Source of the DNA: Acinetobacter sp. SAAs474
GTDB lineage: Bacteria > Pseudomonadota > Gammaproteobacteria > Pseudomonadales > Moraxellaceae
Assembly: GCF_032823475.1 (NCBI RefSeq)
Contig: NZ_CP127913.1
Span: forward strand, 62,001 to 126,000
DNA: 64,000 nucleotides
Reading direction: 5' to 3'
Positions 36,453 to 45,708 of this stretch are shown here, piece after piece. The stretch's first letter is position 1, and each line of letters begins with the position of its first letter. Under the pieces are notes generated by a model. That model was not told where the DNA came from. It did not search any database and saw only the letters and a list, made by a program, of their open reading frames with translations. The position numbers and the translations under genes were made by a program.

Positions 36453-36980
36453 ATGAGCAAACCAGCATTAATTATTATTGATTTACAAAATGACTATTTC
36501 CCTCATGGTCTATTTCCTTTAGCCAATACGGAAAGTACATTACAGCATGTTTTACAAGCAATTGAATATGCTCAAGAACGCCATATTCCAATTATTCATG
36601 TGCAGCATGTTGCAGATCCGAATGCAGGAATAGCACCTTTTTTTAATCAGGGGAGTGAGGGTGTTAAAATTCATCCAGATATTTTAGCAGCTGCACCAGA
36701 TGCCCCTATTATCATTAAACATTACGCAGATGCATTTGTAGAAACAGACTTGCAAGAGACATTAGATCAGTTGAATATTAATGAGCTCATTTTATGTGGG
36801 ATGATGACACAAAATTGTGTAACATTTACAGCATTAGCACCGCAAGCAGAATCGTATCACAACGTGACTGTATTAAGCGATGCCACGACGACAGTATCTG
36901 AAATTTTACATCTGATTGCTTTGAATGCGCTCTCTACGCGTATTACATTAAAAACGGTCACAGCATACTTTTCGGATTAA
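36453..36980 (+). CDS. Isochorismatase-family cysteine hydrolase
   Basis: 175 residues. The catalytic triad is visible: Asp in ALIIIDLQNDYF, Lys in IIIKHYADAF and Cys in GMMTQNCVTFTALA. Related enzymes include nicotinamidases and YcaC-type amidohydrolases; the substrate is unknown. ATG 36453 is chosen because AAGGA lies 8-12 bases upstream and it begins the conserved first strand. Confidence 0.88.
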   Translation: MSKPALIIIDLQNDYFPHGLFPLANTESTLQHVLQAIEYAQERHIPIIHVQHVADPNAGIAPFFNQGSEGVKIHPDILAAAPDAPIIIKHYADAFVETDLQETLDQLNINELILCGMMTQNCVTFTALAPQAESYHNVTVLSDATTTVSEILHLIALNALSTRITLKTVTAYFSD

Positions 36981-36984
36981 GCTA

Positions 36985-37112
36985 CTTTTGGCATACTCCC
37001 ATCACGTGAACTATGCGAAAGTGGTAGGAGTATGTCAAAATGATATGTTTGTATACGTTGCAAAGATTCCCCTCACGATAAGTTACGGTTTAGTGGTGAG
37101 AGTATGTCAAAA
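36985..37112 (+). repeat. Two REP-like stem-loop units
   Basis: Two related stem-loops. The first runs from TTGGCATACTCCC to GGAGTATGTCAAAA. The second runs from CCCCTCACGA to TGGTGAGAGTATGTCAAAA. Both end GAGTATGTCAAAAT. A related unit is at 58051-58091. They sit between the hydrolase and the LysE gene and may act as terminators or repeat elements. Confidence 0.55.
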
Positions 37113-37156
37113 TAGGATTTCAGTCATACTCATTTTTATATTTAAGGTGAAATCAT

Positions 37157-37780
37157 ATGCTATTAGCATTCGGTTCTTTAATATTTATTCACTTCTGTGC
37201 TTTAATTACTCCTGGTCCTGATTTTTTTATCGTCACGCAAACGGCTATTAGTCGCTCTCGTATGCAAGCAATATATGTAGTGCTTGGTATTACTACAGCC
37301 GTACTTATTTGGGCTTTTTTTGCCTTAGTGGGCTTAAATATTATTTTTGAAAAGTTTGAATGGTTAAGAAAGGCCATTATGATTTCTGGTGGTATCTATC
37401 TATGTTGGCTTGGCTTTCAGATGCTTAAATCTGCATTTTCTAAACAAAATAATCTTCAAGAATCTTCTGATGTCACGTTACCTAAAAGTAATTTACGATT
37501 TTTTATTAAGGGATTTTTAACTAATATTTCGAATCCTAAAGCTGTCATTTACTTTGGCAGTGTATTTTCTATCTTTTTATCGAATCCGATTTTAAATCAG
37601 ATGCATTTTGCGATGTGGCTGGTTATTGGTATAGAAACATTTTTATGGTTTAGTCTGGTTGTATTTGTATTTTCTTTTCCAAAATTTAAAACGATGTATC
37701 AAGATACAGCAAAATGGATTGATGGCATTTCAGGAGGAATTTTTACAACTTTTGGTATTTATTTAATTTCACAAAAGTAA
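37157..37780 (+). CDS. LysE/RhtB-family amino acid exporter
   Basis: 207 residues, six hydrophobic spans. FIHFCALITPGPDFFIVTQTAISRSRMQA is the conserved first-helix signature of the family, with GGIYLCWLGFQML and FIKGFLTNISNPKAVIYFGSVF farther on. It exports amino acids or homoserine-lactone-like compounds; the substrate is not predictable. ATG 37157 follows AAGGTG. Confidence 0.9.
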   Translation: MLLAFGSLIFIHFCALITPGPDFFIVTQTAISRSRMQAIYVVLGITTAVLIWAFFALVGLNIIFEKFEWLRKAIMISGGIYLCWLGFQMLKSAFSKQNNLQESSDVTLPKSNLRFFIKGFLTNISNPKAVIYFGSVFSIFLSNPILNQMHFAMWLVIGIETFLWFSLVVFVFSFPKFKTMYQDTAKWIDGISGGIFTTFGIYLISQK

Positions 37781-38312
37781 ATATATGACCAAACACATAT
37801 AACAATAACGATTTTAATGGTAGTTTAACTACATGGGCGAACTTCTCCACCTATAATCTTTAATTTAGCTGGAGATGAATAGCCCACCTGACGATGAGTC
37901 AGCTCTATTTTGATTCTTAATATATGGCCTGATCGTATCAATCGTTGCAGCGCCAGTTATTAACAAACAATAAGTGCCAGTCCAAAAAAGTCATGTGCTG
38001 CATCTCTATACAGTTTTTCGTAATTTCTTCAAAGAACGAACCAAATTCCCAAGATAAATTTAAGAGAAATGAAAAATATCACTACCAATGTCTACAATAT
38101 TCATAATGGACATTGAAAATAGATGATTAAAATGAGCCAAAATCAAAGGGATTACAACCAAGTTTAGCCAAGAGATGAACAACATCCTTAAAACGGTAAC
38201 GACTAGTCAATCAGCAACTGGAAAATATGATGTATTCATTTTAGTTGAAATGACTAACATCATACCTATACCTACCACGACTGTGGTAGGAGTAGGTTGG
38301 ACGGTACGGATA
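37781..38312. other. Non-coding, decayed sequence
   Basis: No open frame of significance. It looks like degraded coding or transposase DNA. At 38263-38297 the segment CTACCACGACTGTGGTAG forms a strong hairpin, which may end the convergent transcripts of 37157 and 38313. Confidence 0.4.
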
Positions 38313-39011
38313 TTAAGATATTAAAATCGCATTCACTAAATGAATCATGCTCGGTCCAAGTAACACCATAAATATACCTGACAATACCATACTTAAACAT
38401 GCTGCAACACCTTGTTCCTTATGGCGCATAAATGCTTTGACTGTACCGAAACCGTGTGCTGCATTTCCTAAAGCGGCACCTTGAGCAAATTGTGTATCTA
38501 ATTTTAAAACAGCTAAAACAAGGTCTGCAATGGCCACACCTGCAATACCTGTAATCATGGTAAATAAAATTACTAACTCAACGGAACCCCCAATGTGGCT
38601 GGTTAACTCCATGGCAAATGGCGTTGAAATAGAACGTGACATCAAGCTATAGGCTGTTTCTTGATTAAAACTAAATAATTTTGCTAAATAGAATGCACTG
38701 ATGATGCCACTTAACATTCCGATGATGATTCCTAAGCTAATCGATAAGACATGTGTCTTAATAATTTGACGATATTCATAAATTGGAATCGCAAATGCTA
38801 CTGTTGCAGGTCCTAGCATCCATACAATCCAATGGCTATGTTGCATATATGTTTCATAAGAAATATGAAAAATAGTCATAAAAACAATCATGAAGAATGG
38901 CAATAAAATTGCAGGTGACAATACTAAATAGCTATGTTTTTGATAAAGTTTTTTTACCAATACATAACCAATTAAAGTCATGCATAAACATAAAACTGCC
39001 ATGCTATTCAT
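38313..39011 (-). CDS. lrgB: LrgB-family membrane protein
   Basis: 232 residues, about seven spans. SRSISTPFAMELTSHIGGS and GNAAHGFGTVKAFMRHKEQGV are signatures of LrgB/CidB proteins (YohK family). Its start overlaps the stop of the LrgA gene (ATGA). The pair modulates envelope lysis in Staphylococcus and takes part in pyruvate or glycolate handling elsewhere; the role in this organism is unknown. The divergent LysR gene probably regulates it. Confidence 0.9.
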   Translation of the reverse strand: MNSMAVLCLCMTLIGYVLVKKLYQKHSYLVLSPAILLPFFMIVFMTIFHISYETYMQHSHWIVWMLGPATVAFAIPIYEYRQIIKTHVLSISLGIIIGMLSGIISAFYLAKLFSFNQETAYSLMSRSISTPFAMELTSHIGGSVELVILFTMITGIAGVAIADLVLAVLKLDTQFAQGAALGNAAHGFGTVKAFMRHKEQGVAACLSMVLSGIFMVLLGPSMIHLVNAILIS

Positions 39012-39466
39012 TTGGCTTCTCCTGTATGCTGTTGAGGCGTGTTTTTGTGCTCAATGGGCGATACAAATTTATTTTTAATATATTTTTCTAAATGAAATCC
39101 CCAGTACACCGTATAGGCAGTCACGATCATGACGCAAAGTGTTCCAACAAGCACCGCGATAATTAATTGTATGCCTTGAGTAAATAATAAATTTTTATAT
39201 TTAATTAAACCAATAATACAAGGGATAAAAAAAAGCACGAGTTCAGCTAAAATCAAATCTGAACCTTGTTTAATCCACTGTAGCTTAAAAATACCGGTCA
39301 TGAGTGCAATCAATAGTAAAAATAAGCCAATGACACCTGCAGAGATCGGTAATTGCAACATCTGTTGTAACCAGCTCCCCATCCACCAGATTAAGATGAG
39401 TAAAGCAAGCTGTGTGCATACGCGTAGTAGATAGGTGATACGAAGATAAGAGAACAAATTAAACAT
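39008..39466 (-). CDS. lrgA: LrgA/CidA-family membrane protein
   Basis: 152 residues, four spans. WWMGSWLQQMLQLPISAGVIGLFLLLIALM and AELVLFFIPCIIGLIKY follow the CidA/LrgA pattern (LP-PG-G...; FFIP...G). It lies upstream of lrgB in the same operon, overlapping by four bases. Confidence 0.9.
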   Translation of the reverse strand: MFNLFSYLRITYLLRVCTQLALLILIWWMGSWLQQMLQLPISAGVIGLFLLLIALMTGIFKLQWIKQGSDLILAELVLFFIPCIIGLIKYKNLLFTQGIQLIIAVLVGTLCVMIVTAYTVYWGFHLEKYIKNKFVSPIEHKNTPQQHTGEAK

Positions 39467-39479
39467 AACTGACTAAATT

Positions 39480-39516
39480 TATCGGATTAGTGCTATTTTA
39501 AGATTGATCTCCGATA
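39480..39516. promoter_or_regulatory. Possible LysR operator in the lrgA / lysR gap
   Basis: TATCGGA (39480-39486) and TCCGATA (39510-39516) are exact inverted repeats 23 bases apart in the 100-base divergent region. This is a common layout for a regulator that represses itself and controls the neighbour. Confidence 0.5.
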
Positions 39517-39566
39517 TAAATTATGAATAATAAAACTATAATTATGCTTAATTGGAATAATTTGAA

Positions 39567-40466
39567 GTGGATTTTAAAGCACTGAATGCCTTTGTGACCA
39601 TTGTGCAAAAAAAAAGTTTTAGTCTTGCTGCAGAAGCACTATGTATGACTCAACCGACCATCAGTAAAATGATTGCGCAATTAGAACAAGAAATAGGGGT
39701 TCCATTATTTCATAAAGGCTATTCGGGTCGAAAACGTGACAGTGTCATGACCTATTGGGGCGAACAAATTTACCAACATGCAATGATTATTTTAAATGAA
39801 CAGCAGCGTATTACCGAAACAGTGATGCAAGTCAGGGCCTTAAAACGAGGTAAACTGATTTTAGGTCTTCCGCCTTTAGGTTCGGTATTGCTTAGTACAT
39901 TAATTGCAAAATTTCATAAAGCTTATCCGGCCATTGAGCTCAGTTTCTTAGAAGTAGGAGCATCAGGAATTGAAGCAGCTATTTTGGAAAAACGTATTGA
40001 CGTGGGAATTTTATTAGGGCATTTAAAGCCGATGCTGAGTGGCATCCCAATTATGGACTCACCATTATGTTTACTGTCTGCCTATGATTCACCATGGCAT
40101 GATCAGCAACAAGTGGCTTTAATCGATCTCAAGGAAGAATCATTTTTACTTTATGATGATAGTTTTACTTTAAATAATATCATTATTCAAGCCTGTAACT
40201 ATGTCGGTTTTGAGCCAAATGTGGTGTGTAAAAGTAGTCAATGGGATTTTATCGCCAAAATGGTTGAATCACATGTGGGGATTGCCTTACTTCCTAAAAT
40301 TTACTGTGATCAATTAGATCCTCAAAAGTATAATCGTAGCGTTTTAATTCAGCCTCAATTAAATTGGACTCTTAGTATGGCTTGGAATACGACCGTTGTC
40401 ATGAATCCTGCAACACGAGCTTGGCTAGAAATTGTGGAACAAAATCTTCAAGAAATACATTTTTAA
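39567..40466 (+). CDS. LysR-family regulator of lrgAB (CidR-like)
   Basis: 299 residues from GTG 39567. HTH SFSLAAEALCMTQPTISKMIAQLEQEIGVPLFHKG, then the periplasmic-binding-like effector domain (GKLILGLPPLGSVLLSTLIAKFH, DVGILLGHL). Divergent from lrgAB, as CidR-type regulators are from cid/lrg genes. Confidence 0.88.
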   Translation: MDFKALNAFVTIVQKKSFSLAAEALCMTQPTISKMIAQLEQEIGVPLFHKGYSGRKRDSVMTYWGEQIYQHAMIILNEQQRITETVMQVRALKRGKLILGLPPLGSVLLSTLIAKFHKAYPAIELSFLEVGASGIEAAILEKRIDVGILLGHLKPMLSGIPIMDSPLCLLSAYDSPWHDQQQVALIDLKEESFLLYDDSFTLNNIIIQACNYVGFEPNVVCKSSQWDFIAKMVESHVGIALLPKIYCDQLDPQKYNRSVLIQPQLNWTLSMAWNTTVVMNPATRAWLEIVEQNLQEIHF

Positions 40467-40564
40467 TAGATTGCTGTGAACTTCCTTGCTTTATTATGCG
40501 TGAATAATCATGAATTCTGTAGCACTGATTTCTTTGATTAGCTGTAAAACTTTATATTCGCGTC

Positions 40565-40663
40565 ATGGCTAAAGCTCGTGGCATGATTCAAGCAGGGATT
40601 GGACGTGAAGCACTCTACAAAGCATTACGTAAGGATTCAGAACCACGATCGGATCAAGGTTAA
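40565..40663 (+). pseudogene. Remnant of a HigA-like antidote gene
   Basis: 32 codons: MAKARGMIQAGIGREALYKA then LRKDSEPRSDQG. It matches the HTH of the addiction antidote family (compare AKAKGMAQLSRDTGLGRESLYKAL at 581-862), with a few codons missing in the middle and the ends lost. Confidence 0.65.
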
Positions 40664-40740
40664 ATTAAAAGGACTAAGCCCTGTGGAATACAGAATTCAG
40701 CCCTTAAAAGAGTGTAATTAAATCGTCCAACTTTCAGGGG

Positions 40741-40956
40741 TCAGATCAATAGCTCCCATTTTTCCAACATAACCACTGTATTCTTCAATGGCGACTGATA
40801 AGACGCATGGCTCTCGTGGTTAATAAGTAATTCGTAACCAAAACAACCATCTTCTTCAAGTACTGTTGGTATGATCTCCTTGAATGAATTGATTACATGT
40901 TGCAGATGTTCTGAACCAGATTTTATTTTAATTTCAGCAATAATGGTTAACACCAT
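40741..40956 (-). CDS. ABM-domain monooxygenase, truncated
   Basis: 71 residues of an antibiotic-biosynthesis-monooxygenase domain (MVLTIIAEIKIKSGSEHLQH, GCFGYELLINHE, VVMLEKWE). The family usually reaches 95-100 residues; the end is cut where IS-type sequence (CAGGGGTCAGATCA) begins. It sits 6 bases downstream of the MdaB-like gene and was likely its operon partner, a common pairing with quinone reductases. Confidence 0.75.
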   Translation of the reverse strand: MVLTIIAEIKIKSGSEHLQHVINSFKEIIPTVLEEDGCFGYELLINHESHASYQSPLKNTVVMLEKWELLI

Positions 40957-40962
40957 CTACCT

Positions 40963-41562
40963 CTATATCACTGATGAAGAAAAATTACGGATCAAATGTT
41001 GGCGATAGTCATCTTTTATTTGTGGTACGTTTGGTGCTTTGATGACGTCATGAGCAATAAATGTTGACATACTTTGCATACCAAGAAACTCATTGGCTTT
41101 TCGAAAAGGCAAATAAACCCCATCTACACCTCTCCCCTCAAAAAATTGTTTTGGGTCAGTAAATGCTTCAGCAGGTGCATTCCAGGTTAATGACAGCATA
41201 AATTTTTTGCCATGCATTAAACCTCCCGAACCATATTTTTTAGAAGTATCTAAACGGGAACGACCATCATTAGCGTATATATGACCATGACCTTCAGTAA
41301 ATACATCATCAATATATTTTTTTACTGTCCATGGTGCACCCATCCACCAGCCTGGCATTTGATAAATAATAGCATCAGCCCAAAGATATTTTTTTACCTC
41401 CTCTTTTGGATCAAAAGTACTATCAGCACGCGTAACTTTAACTTTATGACCTAATTCGGTTAATACTTCTTCTGCTAAAATTGTCAAGGTATCATTCAAT
41501 TCACCATTAGAATGAGCAAAAGTTTTAGCACCATTAATAATTAAAATATTATTCATCTTCAT
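40963..41562 (-). CDS. mdaB: MdaB-like NAD(P)H quinone oxidoreductase
   Basis: 199 residues, flavodoxin-like fold. LIINGAKTFAHSNGELNDTL binds the FMN/FAD phosphate, YQMPGWWMGAPWTVKKYIDDV is the MdaB signature, and LSLTWNAPAEAF follows. It reduces quinones by two electrons. It is divergent from a LysR gene that is probably its regulator; the 128-base gap is very AT-rich. Confidence 0.88.
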   Translation of the reverse strand: MKMNNILIINGAKTFAHSNGELNDTLTILAEEVLTELGHKVKVTRADSTFDPKEEVKKYLWADAIIYQMPGWWMGAPWTVKKYIDDVFTEGHGHIYANDGRSRLDTSKKYGSGGLMHGKKFMLSLTWNAPAEAFTDPKQFFEGRGVDGVYLPFRKANEFLGMQSMSTFIAHDVIKAPNVPQIKDDYRQHLIRNFSSSVI

Positions 41563-41690
41563 CCCAAATTAAATAGAGGAGTACAATATAAATTTAAGAT
41601 CCATCAACATAAATGCAATTATTAACAAAACATTATTGATTAATTGTTAATAATTAAAATTGATATATAATTAAAAATGATTTTTTATTA

Positions 41691-42596
41691 ATGATTTACT
41701 TAGATATGAAATCTACATTTGATGAACTTTTAGTATTTGTTACGATCGCTGATTGTGGCTCTATAGTAAAAACAGCAGAACAATTAAATCAAACAACATC
41801 TGCTATTAGTCGCACATTACAACGCCTCGAAAAAAAATTAAATGTTAAATTAATCGAACGTACAACTCGTAGCCTTAATCTTACATATGATGGAAAAATT
41901 TTTTTAGAAAGAGCAAGAAAATTACTGTCTGATTTGAATGAAGCTGAAGAGTTGTTAATTAATCCAGATACTGAACCTACAGGCTTAATTAAAATAGATT
42001 CAGCAACACCGTTTGTACTGCATGTAATTATTCCATTAATACCAGAGTTTATAGAACGATATCCAAAAATCAGTATTGAACTAACTAGTCATGATCATGT
42101 AATTGATTTATTAGAGCATAAAATAGATGTTGCTATACGATTTGGTGATCTAGAAGATTCAAGTCTCTATGCAAAATTATTATATAAAAGTCGTTTGTAT
42201 ATCGTTGCTAGCATTGAATATCTCAAAAAAAATAACTTACCAAAATCTATTATTGAGTTAAATCAACATAGATTATTAGGATTTAGCCATCCTTTGCATT
42301 TAAATAATTGGCCAATTTATATAAATGATCAACTATATAAAACTTCACCATCTATCACAGCTTCTAATGGCGAAAGTGTTCGTCAACTTGCTTTACAAGG
42401 CGTAGGAATCGCTTGTCTCTCTGAATTTTTAATTTTAAAAGATATAAAAGAAGGTAAATTAATTGCTTTATTTGAAGATGAAATAAAGATTCATGAGCAA
42501 AAAATCCATGCTGTCTATTACAAAAAAAATTATATACCTAAGAGAGTTAGATTATTTATTGATTATTTATATGAAAAATTACAACAGCTTAATTAA
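41691..42596 (+). CDS. LysR-family regulator
   Basis: 301 residues. HTH GSIVKTAEQLNQTTSAISRTLQRLEKKLNVKLIERTTRSLNLT and a C-terminal effector domain (GLIKIDSATPFVLHVIIPLI). The CrgA/YafC-like subtype often controls neighbouring oxidoreductase genes; here that is mdaB, transcribed away from it. Confidence 0.9.
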   Translation: MIYLDMKSTFDELLVFVTIADCGSIVKTAEQLNQTTSAISRTLQRLEKKLNVKLIERTTRSLNLTYDGKIFLERARKLLSDLNEAEELLINPDTEPTGLIKIDSATPFVLHVIIPLIPEFIERYPKISIELTSHDHVIDLLEHKIDVAIRFGDLEDSSLYAKLLYKSRLYIVASIEYLKKNNLPKSIIELNQHRLLGFSHPLHLNNWPIYINDQLYKTSPSITASNGESVRQLALQGVGIACLSEFLILKDIKEGKLIALFEDEIKIHEQKIHAVYYKKNYIPKRVRLFIDYLYEKLQQLN

Positions 42597-42899
42597 TTTT
42601 AAGTGGATTTTTCAAACACTTATAAAACTTCAACTGACCTAAAAAATAACTAAAAGCCGACTTGAAAACATGTTGGCTATTTTTTAAATCAATTTGTCAC
42701 TTTTTTCCCATAAAATAGGTCAAAAAACACCTAAAATAGCAATTCCATAATAAATATAGGCCTTTCATCATCCAATTCATCCACATTTTCTGCGGATAAA
42801 TATATGGATAAAATTCACACAGTTTTGTGCGCTTAAGCGCACAACAATTTAAGGATTTTACCCATATACACTCTGTAATAGATCTCCTATGATGAACTC

Positions 42900-43028
42900 A
42901 TACAGGAACAGGATGTTCCGGAACACAAAACAACGATAAGACGTTCATGCACCAGGAATGTGAAGCTCAACAGGAGTTAGGCTTAACCAACCAATACGAA
43001 AAACCCCGACAGGATGTCGGGGTTTTTT
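42900..43028 (+). ncRNA. Candidate small RNA, copy 1
   Basis: A promoter TATACA (42865-42870), 17 bases, TATGAT (42888-42893) precedes a GC-richer block with AGGAACAGGATGTTCC as a stem and ends in a terminator AACCCCGACA/TGTCGGGGTT plus T run. About 128 nucleotides with no open frame. The second copy at 45580-45708 conserves promoter, stem and terminator. It may belong to the multicopy C4-antisense-like sRNA family reported in Acinetobacter, but I cannot confirm that. Confidence 0.6.
43000..43028. terminator. Bidirectional terminator
   Basis: AACCCCGACA and TGTCGGGGTT with A and T runs outside. Serves the candidate small RNA and, on the other strand, the Fic gene. Confidence 0.85.
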
Positions 43029-43041
43029 ATTGCTTAAATAT

Positions 43042-44217
43042 CTATAACTGAGTATTAATTTGATAGCGTGTATTACGTCCACCACCTTCCAATTTCACAA
43101 TACATTCTTTCTCAAGTAAGTCTGATAAGTGGCGAGTAGCCGTTGCTTTACTAATTTTAGCAACCTTTTGATATTGTGACGCACTGATACCATGTTCAAA
43201 GCCATTTTCTCCACCGTCTAATAAACGATTTAGGACTTTACGTTGTTCTTCACTCAGGGCTAAATTTGAATACTTATGCCAAAATTGACTCTTAAATAAT
43301 GTTCGGTTGATCTGTGCTAAGGTTTTTTCAAGGCTATCATTTAATGTATCTAGAAACCAAACTAGCCAATCTGTGATATCACAATCATTTTTTTGAGTTT
43401 GTTCTAATATTTCATAGTAACTTTTACCTTTATTCAATATTGTAGTAGACATTGCATATAAACGGATGCTCTGCTCATCCATTTGAGCTAAAGCAAGGTC
43501 TGTAAGTGTACGTGTAATACGTCCATTACCATCATCAAAAGGATGTAGGGTAACAAACCATAAATGGCTAATGCCTGCACGTAACAAAGGATCAAGCAAT
43601 GAATCATTCAGACTTTGATTAAACCACGCTATGAATGTATTTAAGCGTTCTTCTAAGCCTTCTCTTGGCGGTGCTTCAAAATGTACTTTAGGATAGTCCA
43701 ATCGACCTGAAACGACCTGCATAGGCTCTGATCCCCGAAGTTGACCAATGCGTAAACGTTGCATTGTCCAATCTGGATCATTAAAAAGCCAACGATGCCA
43801 CTGCATGAGACGCTCAACAGTCAGTGGTTGCTTAACATCGTTAAGCGCATCTAGCATGATGTTGGCTAAACCTTCTGATCGATCTGAGCTTGGATAAGGC
43901 TGTTCAAGTGTGATACCTAAGCGTTGAGCTAAAGATGATCGTAATGAAAAAATATTGATAGTTTCATTTTCAATTGCAGACGAAGCAACAAGATTGGCAA
44001 GCAGAGTATCTAGGGTGAACTGCTCTTTTGCTAAATCATGCTGACTTTGCCCAAGAAGAATCCCTATTTTTTGATGTATCTGTCTGGTTTTAGGCAAGAT
44101 AATTGAATCTAGCCATGTAAAATTTGTCCAGCTTTCTGCTTGCCAGATCCATTCCTGCATTTTCAATCGCTCATCTAAAATTTCAGATGAGTTAAATATA
44201 ACATTTATTCGGCTCAT
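43042..44217 (-). CDS. Fic-family AMPylase-type protein
   Basis: 391 residues. An N-terminal DUF4172-type segment, the inhibitory helix motif SSAIENE (residues 79-85, class II S-x-x-x-E-N), the Fic core HPFDDGNGRITR beginning at His225, and a C-terminal winged helix (ASQYQKVAKISKATATRHLSDLLEKECI). Fic enzymes move AMP from ATP to a target hydroxyl, and the inhibitory glutamate keeps the enzyme quiet. The winged helix suggests DNA binding, and a 12-base-arm palindrome overlies its own start codon, so self-repression is likely. Its target is unknown. Confidence 0.9.
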   Translation of the reverse strand: MSRINVIFNSSEILDERLKMQEWIWQAESWTNFTWLDSIILPKTRQIHQKIGILLGQSQHDLAKEQFTLDTLLANLVASSAIENETINIFSLRSSLAQRLGITLEQPYPSSDRSEGLANIMLDALNDVKQPLTVERLMQWHRWLFNDPDWTMQRLRIGQLRGSEPMQVVSGRLDYPKVHFEAPPREGLEERLNTFIAWFNQSLNDSLLDPLLRAGISHLWFVTLHPFDDGNGRITRTLTDLALAQMDEQSIRLYAMSTTILNKGKSYYEILEQTQKNDCDITDWLVWFLDTLNDSLEKTLAQINRTLFKSQFWHKYSNLALSEEQRKVLNRLLDGGENGFEHGISASQYQKVAKISKATATRHLSDLLEKECIVKLEGGGRNTRYQINTQL

Positions 44218-44233
44218 ATTGTGAGCCGAATAA
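44205..44233. promoter_or_regulatory. Palindrome across the Fic start codon
   Basis: TTATTCGGCTCA (44205-44216), five bases, TGAGCCGAATAA (44222-44233): perfect 12-base arms. The ATG of the Fic gene is 44215-44217, inside it. A probable operator for the Fic protein's C-terminal winged helix, or an RNA hairpin hiding the start. Confidence 0.6.
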
Positions 44234-44491
44234 TAGGGTTAATCAGCTCATTTTATCCAAGACATTTCTACTTGGGGGCTAATATTCGAATTTTGCATAA
44301 GAGGTTTTATGTTAAAGACTTAGAGCAGAGAGTACTGTAAGAAAGCTATCGTTTAACTTTAATATTGAATTAAACGGTAGGTATCTCATCAGTTTGGAAC
44401 TTTATCTTTTGAGTATAGTTTAAAGAAATGGGAAATATTAGATTTTAGAATGTTGATATTTATTCAGAGTTCATTAAATAAATGATATTTT
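44234..44491. other. Non-coding
   Basis: Gap between the Fic and SGNH genes. No open frame or clear signal beyond the Fic operator region. Confidence 0.3.
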
Positions 44492-45211
44492 TCAAATATT
44501 TAAATTTTGGTTGGCATACTTAAAGATTTTTTCTGCTGTATATTGTGCCCAAATTTTATATGCATCTGGACTCGGATGAAAATTATCTTTAGCAATAAAA
44601 TTAGTATTAAAGGGTAAATTAATATTTAGTACCGTACTGAATTTTTTATTATTAAATAATATATTTAATTCTTTATTCATTTTCTTTGCTGTTTTACTTA
44701 AAAAATAACGTAAAGGATTTGGTAGTGCAGGAAATTTTTCTAGAGGGGGTAATTCTGTATAAATAATATATTTTGCATTAAACTTTTCAATAAAAATATT
44801 ATGCAATATCTGTATTTCATTTTTCCACTGGTTAATAGATGATATTTTTGTTACATCATTAACACCTATGGAAACAACGACAATATCAAATTTCTCAGCA
44901 GGTATAATATTAAGATGCTTAATAAGATCTGATGTTGTAAATCCTGTTTTTGCATGTAAAGTCCATGTACACCGGAAATCATTTTTTAAGTTTTGAATGA
45001 GTTGTCCACTTAGTGCATCTAATTGTTTGTCTGCACCAACCCCTGCTGCTGCCGAATCTCCTGTAATTAATAGATTTAATAATTTTCCTTGACCAGTTAT
45101 TCCTTTACGGTTTCCCATAGGTTCATTTAATCTTAGGATTGTTTTTTTTACATATATACCTTGAGTGATAATAATTGGGCTTAATAAAATTTCGAGTGAA
45201 CTATTAAACAT
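44492..45211 (-). CDS. SGNH/GDSL-type hydrolase
   Basis: 239 residues from ATG 45211 (MFNSSLEILLSPIIITQG). Block I LLITGDSAAAGVG holds the serine, block III VVVSIGVNDVT the glycine/asparagine, and block V DNFHPSPDAYKIWA the aspartate and histidine. It is an esterase or lipase-like hydrolase with one N-terminal hydrophobic segment that may anchor it. The longer frame to 45277 adds a poor N-terminus. Enclosed with Fic between the two inverted 0.4-kb repeats. Confidence 0.85.
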   Translation of the reverse strand: MFNSSLEILLSPIIITQGIYVKKTILRLNEPMGNRKGITGQGKLLNLLITGDSAAAGVGADKQLDALSGQLIQNLKNDFRCTWTLHAKTGFTTSDLIKHLNIIPAEKFDIVVVSIGVNDVTKISSINQWKNEIQILHNIFIEKFNAKYIIYTELPPLEKFPALPNPLRYFLSKTAKKMNKELNILFNNKKFSTVLNINLPFNTNFIAKDNFHPSPDAYKIWAQYTAEKIFKYANQNLNI

Positions 45212-45579
45212 AGTGAAAATTTTAAATTTAACTAGAATTAATATAATAATACATCTTATATGAAAGACATAATTCATAAGCCTTTTAATTATCTACTTTA
45301 TATAAAATCTCTTATCTTACGAATAAAAATTGTAAAATTTGCATTAGAGCAGATTCACTTTCATTTTTTTAAGTTATACCGGTTTCAGACATACAATAAA
45401 GCTACATTATGATAAAAGATATTTTTTAATTGCTGTAATTTAGATAATTCTCGTAGATTATACTTCTCGTTTATTGGTATTCCAAATACTGAAGACTTTT
45501 AAAATTTTTATACTGCACACTTTTAATAACATTCACTATTCATATGACACCAATTTTATTAAATAGTTAAATTAGTAAT
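45212..45579. other. Non-coding
   Basis: AT-rich gap between the SGNH gene and repeat copy 2. No gene seen. Confidence 0.3.
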
Positions 45580-45708
45580 AAAAAACCCCGACATCCTGTC
45601 GGGGTTTTTCGTATTGGTTGGTTAAGCCTAACTCCTGTTGAGCTTCACATTCCTGGTGCATGAACGTCTTATCGTTGTTTTGTGTTCCGGAACATCCTGT
45701 TCCTGCAT
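45580..45708 (-). ncRNA. Candidate small RNA, copy 2
   Basis: Same design as 42900-43028 on the other strand: TATGAT-type -10 at 45715-45720 (ATCATA on the + strand), the AGGAACAGGATGTTCC stem, and terminator 45584-45607. Both RNAs point outward or inward as a mirrored pair around the Fic/SGNH segment. Confidence 0.6.

Larger units (their letters stand above)
42605..43030 (+). repeat. 0.4-kb repeat, copy 1 (inverted pair with 45580-46008)
   Basis: Matches the reverse complement of 45580-46008 along its length with scattered differences. It includes TTGTGCGCTTAAGCGCACAA (42825-42844), a perfect 20-base palindrome, several TTATCCA/TGTGGAT-type DnaA-box-like words, a promoter, a GC-rich transcript and a terminator. 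Part of the outer half recurs alone near 52568-52640. It flanks the Fic and SGNH genes. Confidence 0.8.

Noticed and set aside
36985..37112. CRISPR-like short repeats
   Set aside because: Only two units with unequal stems and no regular spacers; no cas genes in the window.
42781..42860. Replication origin suggested by DnaA-box-like words and a palindrome
   Set aside because: The words are imperfect, there is no rep or dnaA gene nearby, and copy 2 at 45780-45850 has lost the palindrome.
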